Shown one piece after another: positions 49,635-62,420 of a stretch of DNA of 64,000 bases; position 1 is the stretch's first letter, and the number at the start of each line of letters is the position of its first letter. The stretch lies in NCBI RefSeq assembly GCF_047948215.1, contig NC_134458.1, positions 86,631,260 through 86,695,259 on the forward strand, in the 5' to 3' direction. Origin of the DNA: Lycorma delicatula (lineage: Eukaryota > Arthropoda > Insecta > Hemiptera > Fulgoridae). The translations under genes were made by a program, and so were the position numbers. The notes under the pieces are model-generated. The model did not search any database. It saw nothing but the letters and a program-made list of their open reading frames with translations, and was not told where the DNA came from.

Positions 49635-52600
49635 CTAAAGGAAAAATATTAACTATAAGAGGCAAGCTTTTAAAAATTAAACTCTGTAACTCTTCTTATT
49701 TTACTACAACTATGTAATTTCTATAATTTACTAAAATGAAAACATAATTAAAACAAATATACAAACACAAATGATAAACATGTAAGCATAACAGACACAT
49801 GGAGAAAGTATAGATCAAATGGTAACCACACCCAAAAGATAAATTATGAAATGAAAATATACAACGTTTCCCTACACCTTCTCATCTGATACCACTATTA
49901 TATAAAATGGATAAAAAAAAAGCAATTTTTAACAGTGCAAAAACAAAATATGCATTATGAAATACATAATGTATGCATGATTTAAATTTTATCACCACAA
50001 ATATAGATAATGATGTTACTTGCTGCTTTGTGAAACAATCTATCATCAGCTCCTTTTATCACAAGGCACGTGAACTGGCAATTAAACAATTATAATTCCA
50101 AAGTCAGTTCAGAACATTTTTCAACTATAGTACACATATAATTATAATCTTATCTTATGAAATGTTATGAAGGAAATTAATAAAACAATAAATTTAACCT
50201 AAAAAAAAATTGAACTTTGAAAACTGTGGTTTATAAAATACCACGATAAAAAAATTAATACGTATTGTTATGACAAAATTAAAACTGAAATTGTGTTTGT
50301 GATTTTTTAAGTTTTTACTAATAATATCTTATTCCATCTCACTGGTACTTGGACATAGTATCAAAATGATAGGCAAAATTTACAAGGTTAAATATTCAGA
50401 AACCTGCTTCTAAATATTACTTTCATTTGGCAACAAAACCAATGAATGTATGGTAAATAACGTCAATATATTCAAGTGTATTTGCAATATCACAAAACGG
50501 TACCCTCAGACAAAACCTTGTGGTATTAAGTCAAAACAAATACTAATTTGTTCCTAGTATTATGTAAATGACTAGCAATGCATCAAAAACTATCAATAAC
50601 CACTGTCAATAATCCAAACTACGCAAAATCAAAACTATATCTATACAGTGTATATTTTGAGTAAACACATATTTTGTATGTATTTCTCAGTTTTACAAAT
50701 AACTTACACTTCCTTTAAGAGAACAAGGAATGAAATAAAACTGCAACTGATTTAATGGTAATATCCTTAATTTATTATGTTTAATGTACAAACTTTAAAA
50801 AAATAGAAAAATAGTGGCCTGCTGCACAGGAAACACAAATAAATGATCAAACTCAAACTGAAGGTGATGGTACAAAAATTATGAGACTTTTTTCATTCAT
50901 TCCTAAATTTGAAAATACCAAGAAGGAAGGGCCCAGAAGATAACTTAGAAAATGATACTGATTCAGTAAGGGTCCTGCTTTTAAACGACGATACAATTTT
51001 AAAATCCATGAAACAAAATGTCTACTTGCATGAATGATTTCAATGAAGACACAATGGCACTGACAGCAGCAGCATTGTGTCTAATAATGCTGAAACCTTT
51101 ACTGTTTTATAAAACTTTGCAATCTTAGAATGACCTGAATTGTGTCGGCATTGCTACTTCTGTTTAACAAAGTAAGAGATCTCACAGCAAAAGGTTTTTA
51201 TAGATTATGCAGAAAAAAATAGAATTTGTTATTTTAAATAATTTTAATTTGTCCATATAAAAAATCTTTCATTAAGTATTTAAAGATATGCTTTTTAGCT
51301 TTTTTTAAGCATTCTTCAGAAGTAGCCAAGTGCACATGATCTCCTTTTTTGTCTAGATTAATTTTGATATTGTATCATTTTGTTACTAAAACAACAGTTA
51401 ACTTCCAAAAATCTAAACAAAATCAAATCCAAAATGACCTAATTCCTGATCTGTTTCAACTACTGACACATCACTTAATACTTAAATAAAAAGAAAATTA
51501 ACACTACTTATTAGTTCTGGTGTAAATCATTAACAAAATAAGTAAATCAAATTTGATTTACAGACCATATGTAATGTTTTTTTTAAAAGAAACTGGATCA
51601 CAGAAAAATAAGTTAAGACAAAATATTAACAATTAGACAAGAAGCCTACTACAATGTAGGCAAAGTAATGAAAATAATGAAAGAATAAATGATGAGCCTC
51701 TTCACTCAAGCCTTTTTACACAATCTATAACGCACAATAAGCCAATCAAACACAAATGGATCTCCTCACTTGCACAATCTTAAGATGTTCATATTTAAGC
51801 AATTTATTTTAATAACTTGATTTTATTTTAATTGCAACCATGATTTAGCATAAATAAAACCAAACACATAATCTACTGTTTATGTAGGTTAATGTGAAAC
51901 TTTATACATACATAAACATTATTAATTTTCATAACTATAAATCATTAAACCTCATTTATTTAAAATCAGAAAAATGTGCACTGAAACTGTAGATCTAAAT
52001 ACAACTACAAGGTAAATTAATAATTAATTGCCAACAAATTAATTTTCTGAAAAGTAGCAAAAAAACACCTCTAATTTACTTTAAATGTTAACAGTTTAAA
52101 AATTATAAAAAGTGTATTTATTTAACTAATTTAAATAATACATTTTTTTAATATCTTTTTTCTATTTAAAAATTATATCTCGGGACATATTAATAAATAA
52201 ATAAAAAATTACTCAAAAAATGTATTATTTGGATTAAATACCACTTTCATATCTAATTAGAACATTGTTAATGGCAAACAATTAACAATTAATAATGGTG
52301 AATTTTGGGTATAATATCATAAAGTTTACCTACATCCACCCAAGTGTATGTAAACTTTGATGAAAAATAAACTAACTGTATTTATGTCAAAATGAGTATG
52401 AGAAAATAGGAATAAACCTCACTACTAAATGTAGAAATTTCAATTGGAACATAGTAGTGAATAGAGAAAAATTACTATTATAAAATTACTGTTTTAATAA
52501 TATTTAATTAATTTTTATTGTATAAATAACAAAATAAATTTTGTCTTTAATAAATTATTTAGTTCTACAATTTCTTTATAAATTTAAAATTATATTAAAT

Positions 52601-54253
52601 TGCTAGATTTTAAGTTCACAGGATATCAAAAAAAAAGTTTTTTAGTTAGTATATAATTCTGTTCAGTTCAAAAAAAGTTATTTGGCACATGTGTATTGTC
52701 TTTTCTCTAATATAATTCATTAATCATTCTGCCTGCAGGTAATCAATCACCCAGTTTAATTCAAGGGAATTTTTGTTTCAATAAAAACTAAGTTTTTAAG
52801 ACATTTTTTCTTTATTTTCATCCCAATAACTAAATAAAATCCGCATTTAATTGAACATTCACTAACATTTTGCAGTTGGATGTTAAAAATCCATTCTCTT
52901 AAGATTCTATCTCCAGTACCTTAAAATTTACAAATTAGAAGTTAATATGAAAATTATATTAATGTTAAAATCATAAAATGTAAAAATTACCTGAACATTA
53001 AACACCTAACAAAGAATTTTCAGTGTTATAAAATGATACAAAATAAGATAAATTATCTACTTAATTTGTGTAATTAACTAATCAGTAATTTGTAATAATA
53101 GTTTTAGGTCTATCACAAGATTCACTATCAAAGCGGATAATATTATCACAATAAAGTTGTTATAAGCATAGGTACAAGCCACTATTATACAAGTAATATG
53201 AAAAGGCTTGCTCCATAGCGTTTGGAAAACACTTTGAAGCGTTTATGAAAGTAGTTTTAGCATAAATTTAAAAAAAACCCTAAAATATAATTTGAAAAAA
53301 AGAACTAAACCTGAGAATTTAATTTTAAAATCCATAAAAACATTAAGAATTCACCAACATAAATAGAAAGTTTTCAAAACAGAAGCAGATCAACATAGAA
53401 AAAAAGTATATTTAAGAATAAAGTTTTAGTTAATTATATATGTAAACAAAAAAACATGTGTTAAGAAAACTCAGATATGCAACTATGAACCACACTGCAT
53501 TCTATTATTACAGTAGTAATTAATTTTTACTTTATATATTAGTTCAAACTTGAAACTAAAATGTGTCTAAAATTGTATTTAATTAAAGTTAAGCTATTGA
53601 AGAGTGATAAAATTAACATTTTTCTCGAATTTAAACAGCACCAAAAATAAGTGCACATGCATAAAAATATATGTTTTAATTTTTATTTTTTATAACATTA
53701 CTATGGTAATGCATGCAATGAAGAAAAAGCTGTGTCTGAAGTAATATTTTACAAGCAACAATGAGAAATAAAACTTTTATACCGTATTAAAACCCACTCT
53801 TTCTGTGTCTTTGTCAACCCACTATTTGTTTGAAGAAAGGCAAAGAGAATTATGAAAAATTACACATTAAAACTACCCTTGTCTTTTGTCAGTTTCCATG
53901 ATACAATTTCAATATTTCTTATCTTTGCCAAGAGATCATAAAAAAACTAGAACTTGAGAATATTCAAGAGTTTTGTCAGAGATTATAGTAATTAAAAATA
54001 AATTACTAGTGATCAGTTGTATACAGTTAATAAAAAATTACTATTTCTCTTTTCAATTCCAACAAATTTACCAATAAAATAACCCAAGTACTTACAACAT
54101 TTTCAAAAATCAATTAAAAATATGATGGAAAAGGGTCATGATATAAAGAAACCTGCTAGGAATCTTAGTTGTCTATTAGAAAAGAGTACAGATCTGAGAA
54201 TGAACAATGAACAAAATTAAATCTACTTTAACACAACCATAAATTATTATTAT
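49635..54253. other. AT-rich stretch, probable upstream intron
   Basis: Follows the acceptor of the Ataxin-2-like exon in the upstream direction. No coding exon or repeat is recognised, although small GC-richer patches occur, for example at 50870-51010. Confidence 0.5.
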
Positions 54254-54329
54254 AAATTGAATTTCTATATAACAAAATTGAGAATCCCAGGAAAATTTTT
54301 GTTAAATAGAGGTTACAATTTTTTTCAGG

Positions 54330-55270
54330 ATTCTTCTTCGGTAGTGAAATTTAAAGATTTTTAGTTACCCCCTGATCCATTGGTTGTATAATTGACTTTA
54401 AGTTTGGTGGAAAAAATACAACTTTTACATTATTTAATACGGAATTAATGTCTTGAGGATGTGCCGTACAATTTCTTTTTTGTTTGGTAATCTGTTAGTC
54501 CAGCGTTTTTACACAATGTGTAAAAATGTTGGTAGTCATCCACACCTTTTTGTTAAATGTGCAGTCTAACTCTAGACATCTAACTCCTCAAAAACAATGC
54601 AGAATTTTACTGTCGCCAATTACAAATGTAAAAGTCTTTCAATCCCTAGCATGTTTGCAGCCACTAACACCGTAATTCTTAGTTTACTTTGTTTACAACA
54701 AAGCATGGATCATTTTAAAAATTTAACGTTTTGTTGGATAAACATTTGAAAAATAGACCAATCTCATCCGCATTGAAAATGTATTTTCTTGGATATTTTT
54801 CTAAAATTGGTTTCAACATAATATTTGTCCAAGTTTCACAATCACTTACAGTGGCACTTTCTCCAGAAATTACTTTATGAACAACAAATGTCTCTTTTTA
54901 AACTTCTCTAATCACTTATTGCTGGTTTGGAAATCTTTGTGTCCTAATGCGACTCCAAATTCCAGGGCTTTTTCTTTAATTAATTACCTGGATAACAGAA
55001 GCTTTATTTCGTGAAACACTGTCATCAATTTTAAAATTGCTTCATCGATATCATCGTATGTGCTAAGTTTTAATTTTTTTCTCATTAGATTTTCTTTATG
55101 TTGGTCTAGTTCTAGTAGTATCATGTGCTGATTTTTTAAAATTGTTGACAATGAACTCAGTGGAGTTTCAAATTTTTTGTGCAATATATACTTTTTTAAC
55201 AAGACCTTTGTCAACTTCATGCATTATGCTATTTTTTTCCAAAAAACTAAGGCATTTCCGTTTTGACACT
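54330..55270 (-). pseudogene. Tigger-like transposase, inactive
   Basis: Minus strand: KRKCLSFLEKNSIMHEVDKG (near 55250, shifted frame), TPLSSLSTILKNQHMILLEL (near 55150) and STYDDIDEAILKLM, which form the N-terminal HTH domain of pogo/Tigger proteins. IKEKALEFGVALGH near 54960 is the CENP-B DNA-binding part. FNADEIGLFFKCL near 54760 carries the first catalytic Asp of the DDE_1 domain (family: NADETGLFF). A shifted, degraded segment near 54380-54470 may be the end with NVK..FFPPN. The second and third catalytic regions are not clearly present. Stops and frameshifts throughout. Confidence 0.82.
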
Positions 55271-55404
55271 GTATATAGCACACTAAAGAAATAGTACAGT
55301 ATTGAATAACGCGAGTAATGCTATCCAAAGACAGAGACCAACTGAATTAATCCCAGGAAAATTTATTGCTGACTGAATGTGTGCATTAAACAATAGAGGG
55401 AGTA

Positions 55405-56292
55405 TGAGTTCTGTAGATAAAGTAATGAGACTGGTTCAGAAAAACTTTTTATTTACAATCCAATTATACATGGACTATCACCTTCGAAATAGTTCTCTTG
55501 GGAACCCATGCAACGCTTAAAACAGTTTTCCCACTCTTCATAGCAGTGTTGGAACTCAGAAACTGGAATTTCCTTCAGATGGTCGGTTACATTTCGTGTT
55601 ATGTTTTCTGTTTCAAAATGGTGTCCTTTAAGGTGTTTTTCAGGGACTCAAGTCAGGTGAATAAGATGGTTGAGGAACTACAGGAATGCTTTTCTTTGCC
55701 AAAAACTCATTAATTGAGAGTGCCATATGACAAGGCGAGTTGTCATGATGCAGCAACCTGTTGTCTTTGATGGTTGGTCTCACGCAGGCAACTCTTTTCC
55801 GCAGTCTTTTAAGAATCTCTCTGTAAACATATTGATTTACAGTCTGTCCTGTATTCAAAAACTCCAAACGTCTGATTCGCTCAACATTGTTGTCACTTTT
55901 TGATGTTAATGGTATTCCAGAACGTGGATCGTCTGCAAATGATTCCTGGCCATCTGAAAATGCTTTAAACAACCTAAAAACTTGGGCTTGTGACAAAGCA
56001 TCATCTCCATACAACCTTTTAAATTTTGAAAAAGTTTCAGTACAATTCTCACAAAGTTAAACACAAAACTTGATTGTACAACATTGCTCAAAATTAGTAT
56101 CACTCATTTTTGTAACGCACAACAAAAACTCAATTCATGAAAAGTTTGTTTATGTCTCACTTGGCAACAATAGACTAAAAATATTAATACCTAAAATAAA
56201 TCAGCTGTTCATATGTTTATTAGTCACTTTACAGTGTTGCCACATTGGCTGCCAAAAAAAAACTAGTCTCATTACTTTATTTACAGACCTCG
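55405..56292 (-). mobile_element. Mariner element, third family, internally deleted
   Basis: The ends are inverted: the left is gagttctgtagataaagtaa and the complement of the right is gaggtctgtaaataaagtaa; both continue tgagact. TA flanks lie at 55403-55404 and 56293-56294. It is only 888 bp, against about 1.3 kb for a complete mariner. It sits inside the Tigger-like element. The transposase reads on the minus strand. Confidence 0.92.
55453..56108 (-). pseudogene. Mariner transposase, third family, with internal deletion
   Basis: Starts at ATG 56108 (MSDTNFEQCCTIKFCV, then an in-frame TAA). It continues as YGDDALSQAQVFRLFKAFSD, then DDPRSGIPLTSKSDNNVERI, the GVQW-like N-terminal part with the HTH. 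The reading then jumps to FLNTGQTVNQYVYREILKRL, so about 100 codons with the first catalytic Asp are deleted. Next come LLHHDNSPCHMALS (second Asp retained), PSYSPDLSP, and a second small loss. GHHFETENITRNVTDHLKEI then runs to a TAA at 55453-55455. The two deletions explain the short element. Confidence 0.88.
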
Positions 56293-56840
56293 TATGTGTT
56301 AAATGTTTTCTAAGAATTCTATTTATGTCTGCACACTGTAGATAAATGAATAAAAGTTTGCACAGCAACTTTAGTGCTCTGTATTAGTTAATGGATTTCA
56401 TGAAATTCTACTACTTTAAAGTATAGGCAGATAGAAACTGCAGAACACATGTTTAAATATTTTGTTAAAATTTTATTGTTATTGGGTAGTTATACTCTTG
56501 GGAATTTTCACTTTACGAGTTCAATAACAATAATCTGTCATTCTTGACTGTTGTCAAAAATACTTTGTATACAATTACAATTTAGGTACAGAAATCAAAA
56601 GAATACCTTAAACTCATAGAGATGTCCAAAATACTAAATTTAATGTCATTTTTAAAAAAACATTTTATAAAAATTACTGTATGTTGCAACGTATTATATT
56701 AATATGCAGTATGTCACCACTTTGTTATACAGAGGTATAAATACGTTAAATAGAAGTAAATTTATACATAGTTTTATTAAAATATCACGCAGTAAAAAGA
56801 TTTGTAAAATTGAGGTTTGTTATATAGAGGTTCGACTGTA

Positions 56841-58879
56841 ATAACTAACAAAATTATGGAATTTTGAAATTACACAAAAGAAAAAGAAGTAAAAAACTAG
56901 GTAAATCATTCAAAATTACAAACTTTCTTCAAATAATAAAACAATAATAATGCAAAAAGAGCAATTTTTAAAAGGATATAAAATTAATTTGTTCCACCTA
57001 GTGATAATTTGTCAAATATAACATTTTTAACATACAATATTTTCTTCATGGTATAGATTTTTTCACTGAAGTAACTGTAATATTCTGAATCAATTAATTA
57101 AAAATAATATACACCTTCCTTTTACATTGTATTTCCAAACAGATTCAAATTAATGAATTTTAGCATTATTCACACACATGAACATCTTCACACATATGTT
57201 TATTATTAATTAGCAGACACATTCAAAAACATTGTTCAACCACAGAAATAAGAAAAATAGTAAACAAGTATCACAGATTTAGTATTATTTTATGTACAAA
57301 ACCTCATCACAATTCAAGCATAAAAACTTTTTATTATGGAGGAAAGTAATAAAATGATCCTACATGACATAGATCTTGAATTCAAAACTAAATTTATGAC
57401 ATAAACAGGCAGGATAAGATACAATTGATAAGTAACTTCCTTTTTTTTATTATACATTAGAAGTCCATATACTGAACACACAGAAAAAAGCACACGTTAA
57501 CCAGCATAAATTTTGATACTAATAAATCTTGAGATATAAATTAATATGAAAACATGCTTTTTTCTATAGAAAATAAAAGTTTTTTCTATAGACTTCTCAT
57601 TAACCAAATCAATTTTCTTTGCAAAGATTTTAAATGAAAGCTCTACTGTCGTGGAACATAGAAGAAATAAGTTAATATGGCTAAAGAATTGAAATGCCTT
57701 ACTTTTCACATCAGGTTCATCTGACAGTGAAAAAAATCTAGGCTTAACAGAATCGGTATGTGTAGCTTTTACCCATATAGTCAGCTAATTACTTTACATT
57801 AATTTAGATTAGGTGAATTAAAAATAAATATATTCCCAGATTAATGTTTTGACTTTAAAATTATTTGGGAAAACAAATAGAGAACAAAAGTCTGGCTAAT
57901 TAAAAATACTGATCTCTTTGTTACAATATTTTTTATAACTACCAGATAAATTCAAATTCAAATTCTTTTATATGATTTATAATCGGAAGTGAGTTTTGTA
58001 AAAGATGAAAGATTAAGTGTCCGCAAGAGTCTTGCCCATCCTGTGGACAAATGATCAGGGAAATGAAAAATGTAAATTAAGAAAAGATTAGAGTTTACAT
58101 TGGACCTTAAATAATTTTTTGAGCTTCAATAACTTATTTAATGCAGTAAATTAAAAATATTGAGAACTAGATAAAGGTTACGCAAAAGGAATTTCTCTAA
58201 TAAAATGCAATGAGGAAACTGAAAAATTTTCAATTCTTGTTTATTCAAAACAATAAACAATTATTCACTTATTATACTCTATCATACACTTCCTCTATCA
58301 TTAATTTACTCACTGAATCATCCTAAAAAGCTATAGCCTCAAAAGACCAAGGAGCCAAGAAAGAAGTTCCACCATAAACCATACACATAGATACAGATCA
58401 CATATATATTTGAAACAAAACACATAAAATTTTAATAAAAAAAACATTCATGGCCAACAAGACAGCTTTACTATATATTGATGATTTTGATGATGATATA
58501 GTGTACAACACACTAACCACTTCTCTTCTATGAGTAATAGTAATAAAAAAGCTAATGGCATATTATAGAAATAAAAACTGTAAAGAACACAAATGAACAT
58601 TGAGTAAAGCATTTTTCAGTTTGTACATTTTGCATTAACACAGTTTTATTTTTATATCAAGCAGCACTTCTGTACATTAAAGTAATTTTTTTTCTTATAG
58701 TGTAACATATGTCAAAATTTGATTTAAATAAAATTACTACTAAATGCAGTTCAAAGAATTAAATAACTGTTTAAAGTCAACACTATGTAGCACTTCGGTG
58801 ACCGACCACATAACCAAAAAATATTTAATTTTGAAACCATCTATATCAAAATGTAAAATGATGTAGTTCAAGACCCTTA
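56841..58879. other. AT-rich non-coding stretch
   Basis: No gene or repeat recognised. Confidence 0.5.
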
Positions 58880-59205
58880 CAGCAACTTTGTAAATGAATC
58901 TGTGTAAATTTTCTTTCATAACCTCTTCATGAAATAAAGTTTCACACGAAAACAACCACAGTTTCACACCTCTTTTGACATAGCTTTTGTCATCATAGGC
59001 TGTAGAATTATAAATCACAAAAAGTTTGGATCAACAAGTAACTGCTTCAAATAGAGGAACAAGTAGAGGTCACTTGTTTCAAAGTCTGAGCTATAGGTTG
59101 GGGAATATCCATTTGTTCTCAGCTAAATGATATGGTAATTTTTTGAATAGTATCATGTGGCTCAATGTTATCATGAAGCAAGGCAAGGATGTCATAATTT
59201 TTTAG
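58880..59205 (-). pseudogene. Mariner transposase C-terminal relic
   Basis: Minus strand: LLHDNIEPHDTIQKI (59184 downward) matches the HDNxxPHT motif of the second catalytic Asp. TYSSDFETSDLYLFLYLKQL (near 59110) matches YSPDLAPSDYHLFLHLKQ with the third Asp. VKRGVKLWLFSCETLFHEEV near 58960 matches the EVK..V..WL.S....F..EG end. Three frames are used. No TIR was located and the N-terminal half is not visible, so it is an old truncated copy, distinct from the other three mariners here. Confidence 0.72.
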
Positions 59206-59964
59206 AGAATGTTTTTTTAAACCTGTGGAAAGTCAAAAGAGAGTGAAAGAGATTACAAAGTGTACTCACACACTTTTTTTTTTTTTACAAACTACACTAA
59301 ACCATCATTAACCTCCGAAAGTCACCCATGCTGTTCCCTAGACAAGCATGTTTCCCTCTAATTTATTCAATTATCTAATCCATAAACTTTCCTAGTCTGC
59401 CTACGACTATCTACTGGTTTCACATTTCTAACATTCTAAATAAAGATAACAAGTGGTATTTCATTATTGGCTGTTAGTTCACCCTTCAAAATGATTAAAT
59501 ATACAAAAGAAATCGTAAACAAGATTTAGTTCATCCATAAAAGTGTCTGTATCACACCAACAGATAAAGGAGTTCAGTATACACGCACATACAGAATACT
59601 TAAGTGTTCTAACTGCCACATTTGGAAACTGTAAACTTCCAGAATGTGCCTCGTAATAATATAGATAACATTTCAAACTTTGAATCCTTATCATTTACTT
59701 TAGTCATGTGATTAATAAACTAACCAAACTAATGTAGAAATGATAGCTTTACAAAACTTTAGCAGACTCAAAAACTGTTCGGTTTTGAAGTGGCACTGTT
59801 CAATTTCAGACATTAAATATAGACAATATTCAATTACAAGATATTGTTAATGATATATAACTGCAAAAACTGAATTATTGATTCACCAGATCAATTAACT
59901 GAATCAAAAGACAGCAAACATTATAGCATTATGTCAATGTGCATTCTGTATTTATCATATTATA
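59206..59964. other. AT-rich non-coding stretch
   Basis: No feature recognised. Confidence 0.5.
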
Positions 59965-59974
59965 TGTTTACTTT

Positions 59975-60549
59975 CCCTGCCCTAAGGATTGGGAGCTAAG
60001 CTGCGAGCAACAGAGCACGTTCCCTGGGTTGCAGATGGGGGAATGGCCATCAGGGTGATGGGTAGCTGTGAATAAGGGGTGTCCCAAATAAGCAGTTGTG
60101 GACAGGCAGGGAGAGGATCTGTGGTGTGGTGGGAGGATTGCTGAAGGGATCTAGAATCCTGCTTGGCTTTCTTTGTATTCTGTTTTTGTTGATGTTTTGT
60201 TTTATGAATTATGTTTTTGTTGTTGTTATTGTTCCGTGTAATATTTGTATGTTTCGTGTTATGTGTTGAACTTACTTTTACTTTGTACGGGTAGGTAGTT
60301 CAGTCTTATTTGTTTCGTCAAGTCCTTTCAGTCTGAAGATTCGGTAAGATGTGTTTTGTTTTATGTTTATTAAATAGTAGTACACCGATGAGTAGTCACT
60401 CGTGGCATCCTGGCCACTGATAGTGGCCAGGATAGTGGCCACTGATAGTAGATGTCAAAAGCCAAGGTTTCGAAGATAACCTCCGGTGAAGTCAAAAAGC
60501 CCAGCCTGAGGAAACTTGGATTAAGGGAAACTGAAAATGATGATGATGA
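59975..60549 (+). mobile_element. Unidentified retroelement with (GAT)n tail and perfect target duplication
   Basis: A 575 bp block is flanked by the same 10 bp, tgtttacttt, at 59965-59974 and 60550-60559. The 5' half is GC-rich (gcagatgggggaatggccat), the middle T-rich, and the 3' end closes with aaactgaaaatgatgatgat. Unequal ends, a short tandem tail and direct duplications are the signature of target-primed reverse transcription. No ORF and no clear pol III A/B boxes are present, so it is either a 5'-truncated LINE tail or a non-tRNA SINE. The 3' part (gcccagcctgaggaaacttg) feels familiar from insect LINE tails, but I cannot name the family. Confidence 0.82.
60407..60433. repeat. Perfect hairpin, 12 bp arms
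   Basis: The arm atcctggccact, loop gat, and exact complement agtggccaggat lie within the retroelement. A second agtggccactgatagt follows at once, so the unit is partly duplicated. Confidence 0.95.
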
Positions 60550-60559
60550 TGTTTACTTT

Positions 60560-61889
60560 GTTATGTCGTTTTAAAACACCTATTGATTTGTGTTAGTCAA
60601 ATGTATATAATAAATATTTCACTTCTATACAGACAAGATTATTACAAAACACTAACACTTTTAAAACATTTATCAGACCAATTAAAAAATTAATTATCGT
60701 AAGAATTAATTATATAAAATCAAACATAAATAAACCAACAGTAGAAACTATAAAGAAAATCAATCATAAAAAATAACCATAATTTAGATGTAAAATCTGC
60801 CTGACTGAATAAATATAACCATTAAAACAGTCACCAGTTGCCCTTGAAGTTTTTTTTTCTAATGTCATTGGTAGAACCTGTAGTGAAAGAACAATAGACC
60901 AATCAACCTGATATACCTGCCAGACACTTTCTCACATATTTCTACTGATGTTTAACTTTAAGCGAGTTTATGATTAAATTCTGAGAAATTTCTGTTCTCA
61001 ATCACTGGAATGCTGGTAGAAAAATAATTGTCAAACTTTTAATATATCAGAAGTTACCGACATACCAAACAGTCAAACCTAATTACCAAACTTTCAATAC
61101 TTGAATAATTATAAATTTTATTGACACATTGATATACCAAACAACTTTACCAGAAGGTAACTTTAGAATGTTGTTAATGAAAACCAGTTCTGAAAATTAA
61201 CTACAAAATGTGAACAAATGTAGGTCTTTCAGTTTGATGTAATACTGTAGTCTACAGTACAGAAATCAATGCCACATTTTCCTCACCAACAATTTTATAA
61301 GTAACTACGAAATGAAAATAATTAGTAAAGGTATCTTATCCAAATCTTTTTACATAATTTTAAGTACAAAAAACCCAAAAACTGACTTAATTTTAATAAT
61401 TATAACATTTTAATTAAGCAATAGCTTAGTAAAAAAACATGAAACTATAATTCAAATCGACAAGACTTCAGTTATTTTCTAGTTGGTCTGTAAATGGGTT
61501 AAAAATAATTTACAACATTTCAGATAAGTTAATCTGAACTCATGAATACCAATGTTCAGTAAAAAACCAGTGTCTAATTATGATATTTACAATTCAAAAA
61601 CTATGAAATTCAGGTGTTTATTTATTATCATTTATAACTGAAAAATTTCCTGAGAAGCTATTATATTTAGAATATGAAGGAGCTTCATAAAAATAATTAG
61701 AAAGTAGTTTTTAAAATATAGACAGTTAGCTATACTGCCTACAATATCTAATGCCATTAAACATCCATCGAGTGACAGTTTATCAATTGTCACTTGTCGA
61801 TGTAAAAGGCGACAACTGAAACTAAGCACAACTTTGATAAAGATCAATTGATAGTTTTTTACTGGTTCAACAGATGAGAAGAGAAAGGG
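60560..61889. other. AT-rich non-coding stretch
   Basis: No feature recognised. Confidence 0.5.
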
Positions 61890-62420
61890 GCTAAAATGTT
61901 TTGGATTTCAGCAAAGCTTTCGATAGCATTTCATATATATAAAATTACTTCAAAAGCTTCTCCGGTATTATAGCAAAAAGATGACCAATTAAAATCACAT
62001 CTGCATACCAAATGAAAAAGCTATTATAATGTATTGCTCCTTTCAATAATAAATTTACACTAACACAATTTGCATCAGTAACTCAAAAAGTCCACTTTAG
62101 AGATCTCACAAGGACATTCTCAGATCATTATTATTTCAATGAAATTTAAAAGGGATACACATTTAAGTTAGACACTAGCAGTAAATAACACTAAATTAGT
62201 GATCTCTACCCCTTTGTTTGATGAAGAGATGTTACCACCAAAGGAAATTTAATTATTACTACTACAATTTTCTTTAAAAACTCCTGAGAAGACCAATCAT
62301 GTTATGATATAAATTCTGTAACGCAAGACTTCATTTTTTGTACTATAAGTAAAGAATGTATTTTAAATCAAACGGAACAAAATGCTGGTTTGAAACTTCA
62401 ACAAAAATTTTAATTTGAAT
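61890..62420 (+). pseudogene. Jockey/CR1-like reverse transcriptase relic
   Basis: Plus strand: LDFSKAFDSISY near 61900 matches the RT palm motif (LDxSKAFDxV). LLQKLLRYY follows. Near 62100 an ISQGHSQII segment stands where QGSILGPLLF is expected. Near 62190, LAVNNTKLVISTPLFDE stands in for FADDTKLVIS, with both catalytic Asp read as Asn. Near 62370, NGTKCWFETSTK resembles the KTKC..FS motif. These keep the correct order and rough spacing across two or three frames. No endonuclease, RNase H or tail is seen, so this is an old fragment. Confidence 0.65.

Larger units (their letters stand above)
54254..56838 (-). mobile_element. Tigger-like (pogo group) element, carrying a nested mariner
   Basis: The left end reads aaattgaatttctatataac and continues aaaattgagaatcccagg. 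The complement of the right end reads cagtcgaacctctatataac. The right end abuts TA (56839-56840). Both resemble the classic Tigger terminus. The decayed transposase is on the minus strand at 54330-55270. A mariner of 888 bp with its own TA duplication lies at 55405-56292, so the mariner arrived after the Tigger. Without it the element is about 1.7 kb, shorter than a full Tigger, so it is deleted internally. Confidence 0.86.

Noticed and set aside
49298..49717. 139-codon open frame on the plus strand
   Set aside because: It is the shadow of the Pro/His-rich minus-strand exon; low-complexity GC-rich coding DNA keeps other frames open.
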